Assembly: GCF_018141445.1 (NCBI RefSeq)
Contig: NZ_CP058649.1
Coordinates: forward strand, 3,553,001-3,617,000
DNA length: 64,000 nt
From: Vallitalea pronyensis
GTDB lineage: Bacteria > Bacillota > Clostridia > Lachnospirales > Vallitaleaceae
Reading direction: 5' to 3'
The notes under the pieces were generated by a model that searched no databases, was not told the origin of the DNA, and saw only the letters and a program-made list of their open reading frames with translations. A program made the translations under genes and the position numbers. Within the stretch, counting starts at the first letter, position 1. Every line of letters begins with the position of its first letter. Below are positions 30,912 through 40,440 of this stretch, one piece after another.

Positions 30912-31979
30912 TTAGCTCGTATAGTTTTCTAATAATTGAATAAGCTCCAATTCTCCGTTTACTTTAATGCCGTCTTGAAGTTTTTGCATGACTGCTTCGT
31001 CTAAACCTGTCATGGGCGCATCAATCACTTTTCTTAAATAGCGTTCTAATAAATCATTTAACTGTTCTTGTTTGAGATCTTCACGATAAGCTTGGTCTTT
31101 CTTAAAATCATAGAAAATGCCCATCATACCTTTATATTCTCGGAGTATATACTCCCCACTCTCATTTAATTCATAGAGGTTGTGTAACTTCTTCAACATA
31201 TCTGTAAGTTCTTCTTCACCATAAACAACAATACCTTCTTTTAGTTTGTCCTGTTCTTCCCAGACCAAGCCACTAATGGGTATATCCACAGTATCTTTTA
31301 GGTAATCTTCAAGTTCAATGTCAGCGCCATCATCTCGATAATCATGAAAGACACCTACACGTTTATTATGGGTTTGAATAATATAGTATTTACTAGAATG
31401 ACCATCAATCACTCTTCTTAAAACAACTTTCTCAGGTGAAAAAGCCATTAACTGAAACTCTGGATAGAACTCTTCCACTTGTTCCCTTGTTAGATTTAAC
31501 ATATAATAAGGTGGTTCTGTGTCTTTTTCGATTTCTAATTTATCATCTTCCATATAATAGTTTTGATATTCTACCCGAGTAGATGACATTATTTTAGGCT
31601 CATCCATGGTATCTGCTGAAACCACGTCTTCATTATTCTTACTACTAGCAATAGGTTCAATATCCGTAATCTCAGGCTGATTCGTTTCTTTAGAATCATC
31701 TATGTGTTGCTCTTTTTCTTGTGTTGTGTTCTCTTTTTCACCTTGATTATTGACTTTATTGACTAAATTGTCTGCAACAACAGGGTCTTCAGGGACAACA
31801 TCGTCTTGGGTCGTATGCTCTATTTGATTACCATCTTGCTTATCTTCAACTTTATCGACTTTCATGTTTTGAATAAGCAATTGGGATACTACAATACCTG
31901 TTACAAGTAAAATACAGATACTTAAGATGGCTAATTTATTCCTATTTCTAGCTTGATATCTTCTTCTCACCAAAATCAC
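30912..31979 (-). CDS. Membrane-anchored protein with two BofC-type C-terminal domains
   Basis: The 355-residue protein has a basic N-terminus, one membrane helix (about 17-37, LAILSICILLVTGIVVSQLL), a long acidic Gln/Asn/Asp linker (about 45-140) and two similar modules. Module 1 (about 150-275) has LTREQVEEFYPEFQLMAFSP, KYYIIQTHNKRVGVF and IPISGL…LKEGIVVYGEEELTDML. Module 2 (about 280-355) repeats the end: YKGMMGIFYDF … APMTGL…LQDGIKVNGELELIQLL. The first pattern fits BofC C-terminal domains, which in Bacillus BofC regulate the SpoIVB protease during sporulation. The domain would lie outside the membrane. A role in pro-sigma-K checkpoint timing is possible but not shown. Confidence 0.7.
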   Translation of the reverse strand: MILVRRRYQARNRNKLAILSICILLVTGIVVSQLLIQNMKVDKVEDKQDGNQIEHTTQDDVVPEDPVVADNLVNKVNNQGEKENTTQEKEQHIDDSKETNQPEITDIEPIASSKNNEDVVSADTMDEPKIMSSTRVEYQNYYMEDDKLEIEKDTEPPYYMLNLTREQVEEFYPEFQLMAFSPEKVVLRRVIDGHSSKYYIIQTHNKRVGVFHDYRDDGADIELEDYLKDTVDIPISGLVWEEQDKLKEGIVVYGEEELTDMLKKLHNLYELNESGEYILREYKGMMGIFYDFKKDQAYREDLKQEQLNDLLERYLRKVIDAPMTGLDEAVMQKLQDGIKVNGELELIQLLENYTS

Positions 31980-32067
31980 TCCTTACGAGTATTTTTGGTA
32001 TAAGTATTTACCAACCCATTCATTTTTATACATACTTAAGCATTTTTCTTGTTTTTTTATTAATATC

Positions 32068-33699
32068 CTAATGTAATAACCTTACTTTTGTTAAAAGTGC
32101 TACCATCTTATCACCTTTTGGCATGGCTCGTAACTCTGTTTTATTAACACCTTTTAATTTAATTAATGCAACAACATAGGTTAATGCACTCACAAGTATA
32201 GCCAATAATGTAGCCATTGTGTTACTACCTGCAACAAATTCGATTGCAATATAAGTTATGTGACATATTCCTCCCATGATAAGCGCTGCTGCTGCTGGAA
32301 TCACATAGGTTTTCTTAATATCAAATTGTATATGGGTATATCGCTTAATGGCTGACATATTAAAATATGCAGAGAAAAAAGCAAATATAATGTTGGTGAC
32401 AACAGCCCCATACAAGTTCGTTTTCAAAGCATATAACAATATACCATTAAAGATCATCTTAATCACTAGGGACTTTAAAGAGCTAATTACAGGAACTCTT
32501 AAGCGGTCAATGCCTTGCAAAACACCAATGGATATGGTAGATAAGGCAAAAAATACCACTGAGATAGACCCTATTTGTAATAATTGGGTGCTTAACTCAA
32601 GGTGATCATCATTGAAGAGCATGCTAAGAATAGGTTCAGCTAAAACAAATATCCCTACACAAGCAGGTATAGCTACAAACATGGTAAAACGAATAGCTAA
32701 GTTAATCTTCTTAACAAGCTGCTGACGGTCCTTTAACACTAATGACGTGGTTATACTTGGAATCGTTGCCGCTGCTAGTGCAGACGCTATGGATATAGGT
32801 AAAGTAATAATAATCTTATATTTACCCGTTAACACACCATACAAGGTGTCCGCTGCTTTTTCGGTATAGCCATGAAACCTGAAAGCATCATTAATCATAA
32901 TCATATCTAAAAAATTCGTTAAATGAAACGCAGCTGATCCAATAACAATTGGAACGGCTGTCATGATAACAAGTTTGCTTATATGACCATAGGAAACGTC
33001 CAGTGTCATGTGTTTATCTCTGTTCATGCGTTTCAAAAATACTTGACGAGATAAGAGATAAATACAGATCAGTGTTATAAGACCTGCTAGTGCTCCAATA
33101 CCTGTACCTAATGTACCACCTGCCGCTCCTAATGCAAGTCCTTGTTTAATAAGAATGCTTGCCATCACAAGGCTGAAAATAGCATTGAACAATTGTTCAA
33201 TGATCTGGGATACAGCTGTGGGTATCATGGTATTCATACCTTGGAAGTATCCTCTTAAAACTGCCATTAATGAAAATATAAGTAATGTTGGTGATAAGGC
33301 TCGTATGGCAGGTACGGAATTTTCGCTGTATACTAAACGAGCTAAAAACTCTGCACCAAAATACATGATGGCAAATGCAAGAACACCAATGATACTTGCA
33401 ATGCCCATAGCTGATATAAAAACTTTATGGGCTTCTTTATATTTTTTTACAGCCATTCTAGCCGAAATAATTTTGGCAACAGCTGATGGTAACCCATAAG
33501 ATGAAATAATCAAAGCAAAGGAATAGATTTCAAAGGCTTTACCATAATAGCCCTGTGCTTCATCCCCTAATATATTTAGTAAAGGTACGCGATATGCAAA
33601 CCCTATTAATCGAACAATAATACCTGCAAGGGCTAATATAGCCCCTTGAACGGCTAAGCTACTACCCCTTCTTTTATGACTCTGCTTCACTTTATCCAT
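32068..33699 (-). CDS. MOP/MVF-family flippase (SpoVB-like polysaccharide biosynthesis protein)
   Basis: This 543-residue integral membrane protein has about 14 predicted helices and the family features RLIGFAYRVPLLNILGDEAQGYYGKAF at the start and GYFQGMNTMIPTAVSQIIEQ in helices 4-5. Members flip lipid-linked precursors such as lipid II across the membrane; SpoVB acts in spore cortex formation. Several paralogues are common in Clostridia, so cortex versus general polysaccharide export cannot be settled. The basic MDKVKQSHKRRG head is cytoplasmic. Single gene; no close partner on the same strand. Confidence 0.9.
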   Translation of the reverse strand: MDKVKQSHKRRGSSLAVQGAILALAGIIVRLIGFAYRVPLLNILGDEAQGYYGKAFEIYSFALIISSYGLPSAVAKIISARMAVKKYKEAHKVFISAMGIASIIGVLAFAIMYFGAEFLARLVYSENSVPAIRALSPTLLIFSLMAVLRGYFQGMNTMIPTAVSQIIEQLFNAIFSLVMASILIKQGLALGAAGGTLGTGIGALAGLITLICIYLLSRQVFLKRMNRDKHMTLDVSYGHISKLVIMTAVPIVIGSAAFHLTNFLDMIMINDAFRFHGYTEKAADTLYGVLTGKYKIIITLPISIASALAAATIPSITTSLVLKDRQQLVKKINLAIRFTMFVAIPACVGIFVLAEPILSMLFNDDHLELSTQLLQIGSISVVFFALSTISIGVLQGIDRLRVPVISSLKSLVIKMIFNGILLYALKTNLYGAVVTNIIFAFFSAYFNMSAIKRYTHIQFDIKKTYVIPAAAALIMGGICHITYIAIEFVAGSNTMATLLAILVSALTYVVALIKLKGVNKTELRAMPKGDKMVALLTKVRLLH

Positions 33700-33892
33700 C
33701 TTTACACCTCAAAATGCGTTATGTACATGCTTTCAATACATAATCCCTTATTTTTATTATTGCACATAGCAACCATCCCTCATGATATTATGATTGCTCA
33801 TACAATTTTCTATTTTTACAGCTTAAAAGTCTATTCTATTTTATACTAAATTTTAACATTTTTCAAATTAACTTTACATAAAAATCCATAAC

Positions 33893-33954
33893 AAAAGCTA
33901 CTAAACATTTTCATCAAGATTATCTATATATTCTTGACTCATTTAGTAGCTTTT
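33893..33954. terminator. Terminator hairpin after cdd
   Basis: AAAAGCTACTAAA and TTTAGTAGCTTTT form a perfect 13-bp stem around a 36-base loop. It lies 18 bp past the minus-strand cdd stop codon, with an A/T-rich flank. Confidence 0.8.
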
Positions 33955-33971
33955 AAGCTGTGCCTATTGTT

Positions 33972-34370
33972 TTAGTGATCCAATAAATCTTTTTTCGTAA
34001 AACTCAAAGGCAATAAATCTTCTATAGAATATTCTCTTATCTCTCCTGAATGGTTAGCTAAAATAATTGTTCCTTCTGGCATGAGCTCCGCCAGCACTTG
34101 TCGACAAATACCGCAAGGCGGTGTAAACTCATCAGATGAACTCACAACAGCTATGGCTTCGAAATCCCTGTCACCTTCTGATATGCCTTTAAAAAGAGCT
34201 GTTCTTTCTGCACAGTTTGTTGCACCGTAAGAAGCATTTTCAACATTACATCCTGTATATACCTTGCCATTCTTTGTTACAACAGCAGCTCCCACTTGAA
34301 AGTTTGAGTAAGGTACATAAGCAAATGCTTTAGCTTTCATAGCCTCTTTCACAAGGTCACTATTTTTCAT
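33972..34370 (-). CDS. cdd: Cytidine deaminase
   Basis: This 132-residue zinc enzyme deaminates cytidine and deoxycytidine to uridine forms in pyrimidine salvage. The zinc and catalytic motifs are complete: NCAERTA (Cys and Glu) and PPCGICRQVL (two Cys). Substrate-binding NVENASYG is present. ATG at 34370 is chosen: it gives the standard length, and AAAGGA lies 10 bases upstream. TTG at 34379 is the alternative. In Bacillus cdd follows dgkA; here a DUF3048 lipoprotein gene has come between. Confidence 0.96.
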   Translation of the reverse strand: MKNSDLVKEAMKAKAFAYVPYSNFQVGAAVVTKNGKVYTGCNVENASYGATNCAERTALFKGISEGDRDFEAIAVVSSSDEFTPPCGICRQVLAELMPEGTIILANHSGEIREYSIEDLLPLSFTKKDLLDH

Positions 34371-34445
34371 GCCTATCAAATCCTTTCATCATATCTTGCG
34401 ATATGCTTCTTTCAAAATATCTTAGAAACTTACTGTACTCCTTTT

Positions 34446-35627
34446 TTACTCTTTTGTAAAGGACAGTTTACCCTTTCTATTGGATGGAAATACAGAAACC
34501 CACGTTTTTCCTTTATTTAATTTTATTTCTTCGCCTTTTTCGTCATAATATAAGGTAGGATCATAGTGTGATTTTTTTTCCCAAGTCATTTTTTCTACTT
34601 TTCCATTGGTGATATAATAGCCGTCACCAGAAGCCACTAACTTCATATCCATACAACCGTAAGGGTCACCTTTGATAACCCACATATTTGTCAGTTGTAT
34701 GACGATATTTTTGAATGCCAATTGCTCCTCTGTTTCACGGTCAATATGTTCTTTTCCAAACTGGAATCGGTAATAAAGCTTATCATCAGCATTATATTCA
34801 AACCAAGGTTTCACTTTATATTGGGAGTAATCTAAGTTGAGATAGGTTGCTTCTTCACCAGAGACTAAATCAATTTCTTCATCAGCAAACTTAAACTTGG
34901 CTTCAAAACCTTCTTTGTTTTCCTTTCGATACCCTACAGCGTCCCATGTTTTCATAAGACGTTCAAAACTTGTATAAGTACTATGAGGTCGTTTTCTTGA
35001 CTTGTCTTGAAATGTCATCATTGCATCCAAACCAGATAAACCATCAATATTAGGTGCGTTCCATTCACTAAACTTCTTTTTTGCATATGTACTTTTTCCA
35101 TAGTGATTATAGATGGCATCGTGGTCAAAAGAAAAATCCAAGTAATAATGACGTGCACTTCTAACGGGTCCAATCTTCTCTGAATCAAAATCTCTAAATA
35201 GAGCAAATAGACGGGTAATACCACCTTCCACTACAGTCTCATATATAATATCCGCTTGAGCAATACCACTCTGAGGCATGGCCAAACTATGATTGTTAAT
35301 CATAATACCTGTGGGACGTCGATTGGCCGCTTCTTCGCTAATCCACAATCCCGTTAACGTGTTAATGGCCTCACCTTCATGTGTATCAATGAGGGCTTCT
35401 GCTTCTAGCTCTTCTTGGGTTGGCTCATCAACAACAATGGTATCATCAATATCTGTTTCATTATCCTTTTCATGCTCTTCACTTTCATTGGATTCATTGG
35501 TTTCAGGACTTAGGTTTTCTGTATTGGTTTGAGCCTTATCTTTTTTGCATCCTGTCACCACAACCATCGTTAGTAGGATTACCACCATTAGTGCTTTTAG
35601 CATTACTAGATGTCTTGGTTTATTCAT
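34446..35627 (-). CDS. DUF3048 lipoprotein (YerB-like)
   Basis: The 393-residue protein begins with a lipoprotein signal (LLTMVVVTGC), then an acidic linker rich in Glu, Asn and Asp (about 30-80). The DUF3048 domain follows: NTLTGLWISEEAANRRPTGIMINNHSLAMPQSGIAQADIIYE is characteristic. The C-terminal DUF3048_C part has YYITNGKVEKMTWEK and WVSVFP. YerB of Bacillus is the known relative; function unknown. Sits outside the membrane. It interrupts the dgkA-cdd order of Bacillus, 65-85 bp from either neighbour. Confidence 0.92.
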   Translation of the reverse strand: MNKPRHLVMLKALMVVILLTMVVVTGCKKDKAQTNTENLSPETNESNESEEHEKDNETDIDDTIVVDEPTQEELEAEALIDTHEGEAINTLTGLWISEEAANRRPTGIMINNHSLAMPQSGIAQADIIYETVVEGGITRLFALFRDFDSEKIGPVRSARHYYLDFSFDHDAIYNHYGKSTYAKKKFSEWNAPNIDGLSGLDAMMTFQDKSRKRPHSTYTSFERLMKTWDAVGYRKENKEGFEAKFKFADEEIDLVSGEEATYLNLDYSQYKVKPWFEYNADDKLYYRFQFGKEHIDRETEEQLAFKNIVIQLTNMWVIKGDPYGCMDMKLVASGDGYYITNGKVEKMTWEKKSHYDPTLYYDEKGEEIKLNKGKTWVSVFPSNRKGKLSFTKE

Positions 35628-35712
35628 TTGCTAATCTATCCCTTCATTGTTAGTTTACCGTCTACTTGTTCATGTGTTCATATTTTTACAACATAGCATA
35701 ACTTACATATGA

Positions 35713-36084
35713 TTATCCCATGTAGCGTTCAATTATTTTAGGTAAGAAAATAATACATCCTATAATAACTGATCCTAAAGCTGCTAATAAAGTAGCTCCT
35801 GCAGCAATATCTTTTGCATATTTAGCCAGTTCACTGTACCGATTACCACACACTAAATCAACGGTGTATTCAATGGCTGTATTGAGGAGTTCTGTAATGA
35901 TAACGAGCAAAACAGTTATGATTAATACCAGATATTCTCCTGTACTTAGGTGAAAGTACCAAGCCATTAACATCACAATAATCATGGCGAGCAGGTGTAG
36001 TTTGAAATTTTTTTCTGTTTTCAGCGCTTGAAAAATTCCTCTAAAAGCACACCGAAAGCTATCCGTTAAGTGTCTGTTCTTCAT
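35713..36084 (-). CDS. dgkA: Diacylglycerol/undecaprenol kinase family protein
   Basis: This 123-residue membrane protein has three helices and the active-site region ITELLNTAIEYTVDLV, preceded by the family start SFRCAFRGIFQALKTEKNFKLHL. In Gram-positives this enzyme phosphorylates undecaprenol (or diacylglycerol) with ATP. Length is standard. Its ATG overlaps the ybeY stop codon by 4 bp. The order ybeY-dgkA is conserved in Firmicutes. Confidence 0.95.
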   Translation of the reverse strand: MKNRHLTDSFRCAFRGIFQALKTEKNFKLHLLAMIIVMLMAWYFHLSTGEYLVLIITVLLVIITELLNTAIEYTVDLVCGNRYSELAKYAKDIAAGATLLAALGSVIIGCIIFLPKIIERYMG

Positions 36085-36578
36085 CGCTCAAGACCTACTT
36101 TGCTTAGTATTTGCTCTTGTTTGTTTCTCATAATGGTCTCTTCTTCTTTGGTCATATGGTCATATCCCATAAGATGTAACATGCTATGGGCTGTTAAGAA
36201 GCCCATTTCTCTATCTAGAGAGTGCCCAAAACGCAATGCCTGTTCCATAACCTTATCCATGGATATCATAATATCACCCAACATAAGTTCACCCGTATCA
36301 AGATCAAAATATTCATCGGATTCCTGATCAATCTGGTCAAAATTACCAGGTTCTTCAAATTCAACCAACGGAAAAGATAGTACATCGGTAGGTTTATCTT
36401 GGTTTCGAAACGTCTGATTAACCTCTCGTATACCTTTATTATTTGTTATGGTCATACTAACCTCAGTTTCATAGGGACAGTTTTCTTGATGAAGTGATGC
36501 TTCAATCACTTCCCTTATCAACATGTCATATGCTTCATTAAATGTTTGTCCAATCTCATTGTTGATGATTATCGACAA
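36081..36578 (-). CDS. ybeY: Endoribonuclease YbeY (rRNA maturation factor)
   Basis: The 165-residue metalloprotein takes part in 16S rRNA 3' end maturation and ribosome quality control. The zinc motif is AHSMLHLMGYDH, with three His; the family segment RNQDKPTDVLSFPL and LMLGDIMIS are present. The start overlaps the upstream pgpH-like gene by 23 bp and the end overlaps dgkA by 4 bp, so translation is coupled. Confidence 0.96.
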   Translation of the reverse strand: MSIIINNEIGQTFNEAYDMLIREVIEASLHQENCPYETEVSMTITNNKGIREVNQTFRNQDKPTDVLSFPLVEFEEPGNFDQIDQESDEYFDLDTGELMLGDIMISMDKVMEQALRFGHSLDREMGFLTAHSMLHLMGYDHMTKEEETIMRNKQEQILSKVGLER

Positions 36579-37968
36579 TGTTGTCGCCTCCTACTGTGTT
36601 GTCTGGATATTTAACCCGTTCATGATACAGTCCATTATACACCTTCATGAATGAATTGCCAATGATCGGCAGTTCCTTAATTTTTAAATGACATTCACTT
36701 AATTGGCCTTCTTGAAATTTACTATTGATAATCTCATCAATACATTTCTCGATGTTGGTTAGATGACGGTCTGCTTCTGGAAGAGCCCTTACATATGCCT
36801 CTACACAGTCAGCAAGCATAATAATGGCTGCTTCATTGGTTTGAGGCTTTGGTCCATCATATTTGAAAGCTTCCTCGTCCACAGCACCATCATTGTTTTG
36901 TATTGCTTTGTGATAAAAGTACTTGACAACAGTATCCCCTTGATGTTGCTTAATAATATGACGAACTGCTTTTGGAAGATGATGGTCTGTAGCTAATTTC
37001 ACGCCATAGTTTACATGACTAATAATAATCTTAGCGCTGTTTTCTGGGTCAAGTTCATCATGGGGGTTATAACCGTCTTGATTCTCTCCAAAATACATAG
37101 GGTCTTTTAGCTTACCCACATCATGGTAGATTGCACCAGTTCTAGCAAGTAAAGCATTTGCACCAATATCATTGGCAGCTGTTTGTGCCAAGTTGGATAC
37201 CATTTGACTGTGATGATATGTACCTGGTGCCTCTAATAATAAGCGTTGAATAAGCTTTTGGTCCGAATTGGTAAGCTCTAATAGCTTAAGGGGTGTCGCC
37301 ACATCAAATACCGTTTCAAATAAGGGTAAACTACCTATTGTAATAATAACCGAAAACACGGAATTTAAAACGCTGTATAAGACATCCGTTACTTCCAATT
37401 GTGACAAATTGCCATACTGGTATAAGTGAATCAGTAGTATTAAGACAATATTGATTCCAACAAGATAACCGGATACAAACACAAGCATGTGTCTTTTCTT
37501 AGCTTGGGTAATAATCATACAGGCTAACGTTCCAGACACAATAAAGAACATTAAAAATAACAAGTCACTTCCACTAACCAATTGAGCAAGTAACGTCAAG
37601 ACTAAGTGCGTCATAATACCTAGTCGGTTATCAATCATAATCGCTATGAGCATACCTGCAATAGGTATTGGAATTAACAGATACGGTAAACTACTCATAA
37701 CTACAGTGGTAATCATAAGCAATATATAAATGGATACAAAAAGTACTAATTTATTTCTTTGAGCTAAGAGTTGTTTATGAAACAAATAGATATACAAATA
37801 CAATAATCCTAAAAGCAACACACCGAAACAAACCACTGGTATTTGATAGCCAATGGATTCATCTCGTAGAGCTATGACAAGCGTTCCAATGGTTACCAAT
37901 ATTGCAAGTATCGCTAATACCCATGTTAAAAAATTTACTTGAATTCTACTGTTTTCTTTTGTCGACAC
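36556..37968 (-). CDS. PgpH-like 7TM-HD phosphohydrolase lacking the extracellular domain
   Basis: The 470-residue protein has about eight membrane helices in residues 14-230 and a cytoplasmic HD domain (about 240-440) with TYHHSQMVSNLAQTAA, ARTGAIYHDVGKLKDP, ISHVNYGVKLATDHHLP and MLADCVEAYVRAL. PgpH/YqfF enzymes of this position hydrolyse cyclic di-AMP. Those are usually about 700 residues, with a large extracellular 7TM-HDED domain after the first helix. Here the first helix is followed almost directly by the membrane block. Between phoH and ybeY as in Bacillus. GTG start after GGAGG. Confidence 0.92.
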   Translation of the reverse strand: MSTKENSRIQVNFLTWVLAILAILVTIGTLVIALRDESIGYQIPVVCFGVLLLGLLYLYIYLFHKQLLAQRNKLVLFVSIYILLMITTVVMSSLPYLLIPIPIAGMLIAIMIDNRLGIMTHLVLTLLAQLVSGSDLLFLMFFIVSGTLACMIITQAKKRHMLVFVSGYLVGINIVLILLIHLYQYGNLSQLEVTDVLYSVLNSVFSVIITIGSLPLFETVFDVATPLKLLELTNSDQKLIQRLLLEAPGTYHHSQMVSNLAQTAANDIGANALLARTGAIYHDVGKLKDPMYFGENQDGYNPHDELDPENSAKIIISHVNYGVKLATDHHLPKAVRHIIKQHQGDTVVKYFYHKAIQNNDGAVDEEAFKYDGPKPQTNEAAIIMLADCVEAYVRALPEADRHLTNIEKCIDEIINSKFQEGQLSECHLKIKELPIIGNSFMKVYNGLYHERVKYPDNTVGGDNIVDNHQQ

Positions 37969-37984
37969 CTAAGTCCCCTCCTAT

Positions 37985-38956
37985 TTATCTTTTGCTTTTT
38001 TTATTTTCATGGTGTTCATAGGCATTAATAATCTTCATAACCAATGGATGTCTTACAACGTCATGGCTGGTTAAATTAGCAATTCCAATTTCTTTAATAT
38101 TTTTCAATACTTTAGAAGCCACTTCTAAACCGGACTTATGTCCAGAAGGTAAATCTTTCTGAGTTATATCACCTGTGATGACTGCTTTGGAGTTAAAGCC
38201 AATTCTTGTTAAAAACATTTTCATCTGGGCTGGTGTGGTATTTTGGGCTTCATCAAGCACAATAAAGCAATTATCTAAAGTTCGCCCCCTCATATAAGCT
38301 AAAGGTGCTACTTCAATCAGACCTTTCTCCATGTTCTTGAGAAAAGATTCTGCTCCCATAATCTCATAAAGTGCATCATATAATGGTCTGAGATAGGGGT
38401 CAATTTTACTTTGCAAATCACCAGGTAAGAACCCTAATTTTTCTCCAGCCTCTATAGCAGGTCGTGTCAGAATAATACGATTAACTTCATTGTTTTTAAA
38501 AGCCGTGATTGCTTTGGCCATAGCCAGATAGGTCTTACCTGTTCCAGCTGGACCTATACCAAATACAATCATTTTATCTCGAATAAGATCAATGTACTTT
38601 TTCTGACCTAATGTTTTAGGTCTAATTTGTTTTCCGTTTGGCGTAACGCAAACTAAATCGTTGTTTAATTGACTGATTTTTTCTTCTTTTTTTGTCTTAA
38701 TCAAGGATAAGGTATAATTTACATTTTGCTCCGTAACCTCAATCCCCTTATTAGCCGTATCAATGAGCTGCTTAAGTACACGGTTTGCCGCATCGACATT
38801 ATGGGTTTCCCCAACAACCTTCACTTCATTGTCTCGATTAACAATCTGTACGTCTAATTTATCTTCAATGATTTTCACATTCTGATCATATTGTCCAAAT
38901 ACACTAACAATGATATCATGTGGAATCTGGATCATCTTCTCTAAAGTATTCTTCAT
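37985..38956 (-). CDS. phoH: PhoH family ATPase
   Basis: The 323-residue protein has an N-terminal KH-like segment (about 1-100) and a P-loop ATPase: Walker A GPAGTGKTYLA, Walker B FIVLDEAQNT, and ITGDITQKDLPSG. PhoH proteins are thought to act in RNA metabolism; substrate unclear. I chose ATG at 38956 following GGAGGCAACACT; the frame continues to 39010 but lacks a better site. It still overlaps the yqfD 3' end by 41 bp. Conserved yqfD-phoH-pgpH-ybeY order. Confidence 0.95.
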   Translation of the reverse strand: MKNTLEKMIQIPHDIIVSVFGQYDQNVKIIEDKLDVQIVNRDNEVKVVGETHNVDAANRVLKQLIDTANKGIEVTEQNVNYTLSLIKTKKEEKISQLNNDLVCVTPNGKQIRPKTLGQKKYIDLIRDKMIVFGIGPAGTGKTYLAMAKAITAFKNNEVNRIILTRPAIEAGEKLGFLPGDLQSKIDPYLRPLYDALYEIMGAESFLKNMEKGLIEVAPLAYMRGRTLDNCFIVLDEAQNTTPAQMKMFLTRIGFNSKAVITGDITQKDLPSGHKSGLEVASKVLKNIKEIGIANLTSHDVVRHPLVMKIINAYEHHENKKSKR

Positions 38957-40163
38957 AGTGTTGCCTCCGTTCATTTTCTTCAAAGTATTTTTTTTCGCCA
39001 ATTTTTTCAATAAGTACTATGATACCATCTGCTACGACTTTATGGGTTAATGTATCGAACGTAATATCGTGACTTGTGATTTGTTTATCCGATTCCGTTA
39101 ACTCTTTCATATAGCGGTCGATGTTACCCTGGATTATGCTCTGTGCTTCATCTTGTGTGTATGTTTTCTCAATAACATTGTATTCCTTATAGGATGCTGT
39201 GTCAAAACGAACAGGCAAATAAAAGTTATCAAACAAACAAACTTCTTTGCTCGTATATATTTTATCATAATCTCTATATTTAATTCTAGGCTTAAATAGA
39301 TTTATTTTATAATTTAACAGATGGATGGTTAGGTCTTGTTTTTCTCTATCTGTATATACTTTCTCAAAATACTTATAATCCAATTCGTCATGATACTCAT
39401 AAACAGTCTTTATGAAAATATCCGCATCAGCATGAGCAAATTCAATGGCTTTAATCTCTTCAAGCTCTTTAATTTCTAATGTTCCTGAGACAAGTACATC
39501 CCCTTTTTCTACCACATCCCCTTTAACCACATGGGGTGTACCGGTTCGCGTAACAATGGACATGACAATACCCTTTTTATCGGCTACAATATCACAAGGT
39601 TTACTTAAATCTTCGATAGGCGTATTGAAACGCCCCTCTTCTATTCGCACCACTAACCTTGTCCCTTTCATTTCACAAGTTACCCAATTCATATAGCCGT
39701 ATTCTTTTAATAATATTTTTTCAAGTTCACTACAACGCACATCTTTTTTCCACATCCCAACATAATGGGATTGTTCCTTAAGAAAACGCGTTAACTGACT
39801 GTCTGTATACATGGTATTACCTTCAAAATCAACTTTCCAAATAAAAAGTGATAAGAAAAAGACTATTGCCATACAAATGATAATGCCAAATAGAAATATC
39901 CTTCTTTTTCTAAAGATAAAGAAGCGAAAGGGTAAACCTATTTTCTTGGTTATTCTCACCTTACACCCTGTTTTCTTAACCAGCGGTCGGATGGTCATAA
40001 ATCCTTTAGCACTCATACAGAGATTGAATCCATTATTTGTATGGGTTACATGCCATACGTATATGCCCTTATTGGCACATAGGTTAATGAATCGTTCAGG
40101 TGAAAAGCCACTTACATTTATAATAACATAGCCCCTCATATATTTCCATAATTCAAGAAGCAA
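38916..40163 (-). CDS. yqfD: Sporulation protein YqfD
   Basis: The 415-residue protein has the YqfD opening RGYVIINVSGFSPERFINLC, a membrane helix near residues 90-110 (FLFGIIICMAIVFFLSLFIW), and a C-terminal extracellular part with IEEGRFNTP and the pattern KGIVMSIVTRTGTPHVVKGD. YqfD is a mother-cell sporulation protein required for efficient spore formation in Clostridia. Start is TTG at 40163 with AAGGG six bases before it. The 3' end overlaps phoH. It lies 43 bp downstream of yqfC. Confidence 0.93.
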   Translation of the reverse strand: MLLELWKYMRGYVIINVSGFSPERFINLCANKGIYVWHVTHTNNGFNLCMSAKGFMTIRPLVKKTGCKVRITKKIGLPFRFFIFRKRRIFLFGIIICMAIVFFLSLFIWKVDFEGNTMYTDSQLTRFLKEQSHYVGMWKKDVRCSELEKILLKEYGYMNWVTCEMKGTRLVVRIEEGRFNTPIEDLSKPCDIVADKKGIVMSIVTRTGTPHVVKGDVVEKGDVLVSGTLEIKELEEIKAIEFAHADADIFIKTVYEYHDELDYKYFEKVYTDREKQDLTIHLLNYKINLFKPRIKYRDYDKIYTSKEVCLFDNFYLPVRFDTASYKEYNVIEKTYTQDEAQSIIQGNIDRYMKELTESDKQITSHDITFDTLTHKVVADGIIVLIEKIGEKKYFEENERRQHYEEYFREDDPDST

Positions 40164-40206
40164 ATGTCACCCTTCTTCCATTATATTATAGTCGTAAATA
40201 TTTCAT

Positions 40207-40440
40207 TTATATTAGATTCTCTAATTTAATATGTTGAATGTGCCCTGTTACCTTAATCTCATCATCCGTTAGATATGTAATCAAAAACTTATTACCCTCT
40301 AACTCCACAAAACCATGTTTGGTTTTTATCTTAAGTTTGTTTTCGTCGTACTCTACTATACCCTTATAATTTTCAACCATCATTTCTCTTTTTCCTGTAA
40401 GGGTGATAATGGATTCACCAAGAGCTACATCTCTTGGCAC
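40207..40440 (-). CDS. yqfC: YabP/YqfC family sporulation protein (start uncertain)
   Basis: From GTG at 40440 the protein is 77 residues and contains most of the YabP/YqfC domain: GESIITLTGKREMMVENYKG, IKTKHGFVELEG, ITYLTDDEIKVTGHI. YqfC pairs with YqfD in sporulation. There is no ribosome binding site before this GTG, and the frame stays open 26 codons upstream with YqfC-like basic sequence (KRKKKQQLKKEK … FHLAEILE). The only start there is ATT at 40518, after AGAGG. A ten-codon ORF with a good binding site (ATG at 40545 to a stop near 40516-40520) ends at the same place in another frame. The real N-terminus is probably upstream. Confidence 0.85.
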   Translation of the reverse strand: MPRDVALGESIITLTGKREMMVENYKGIVEYDENKLKIKTKHGFVELEGNKFLITYLTDDEIKVTGHIQHIKLENLI

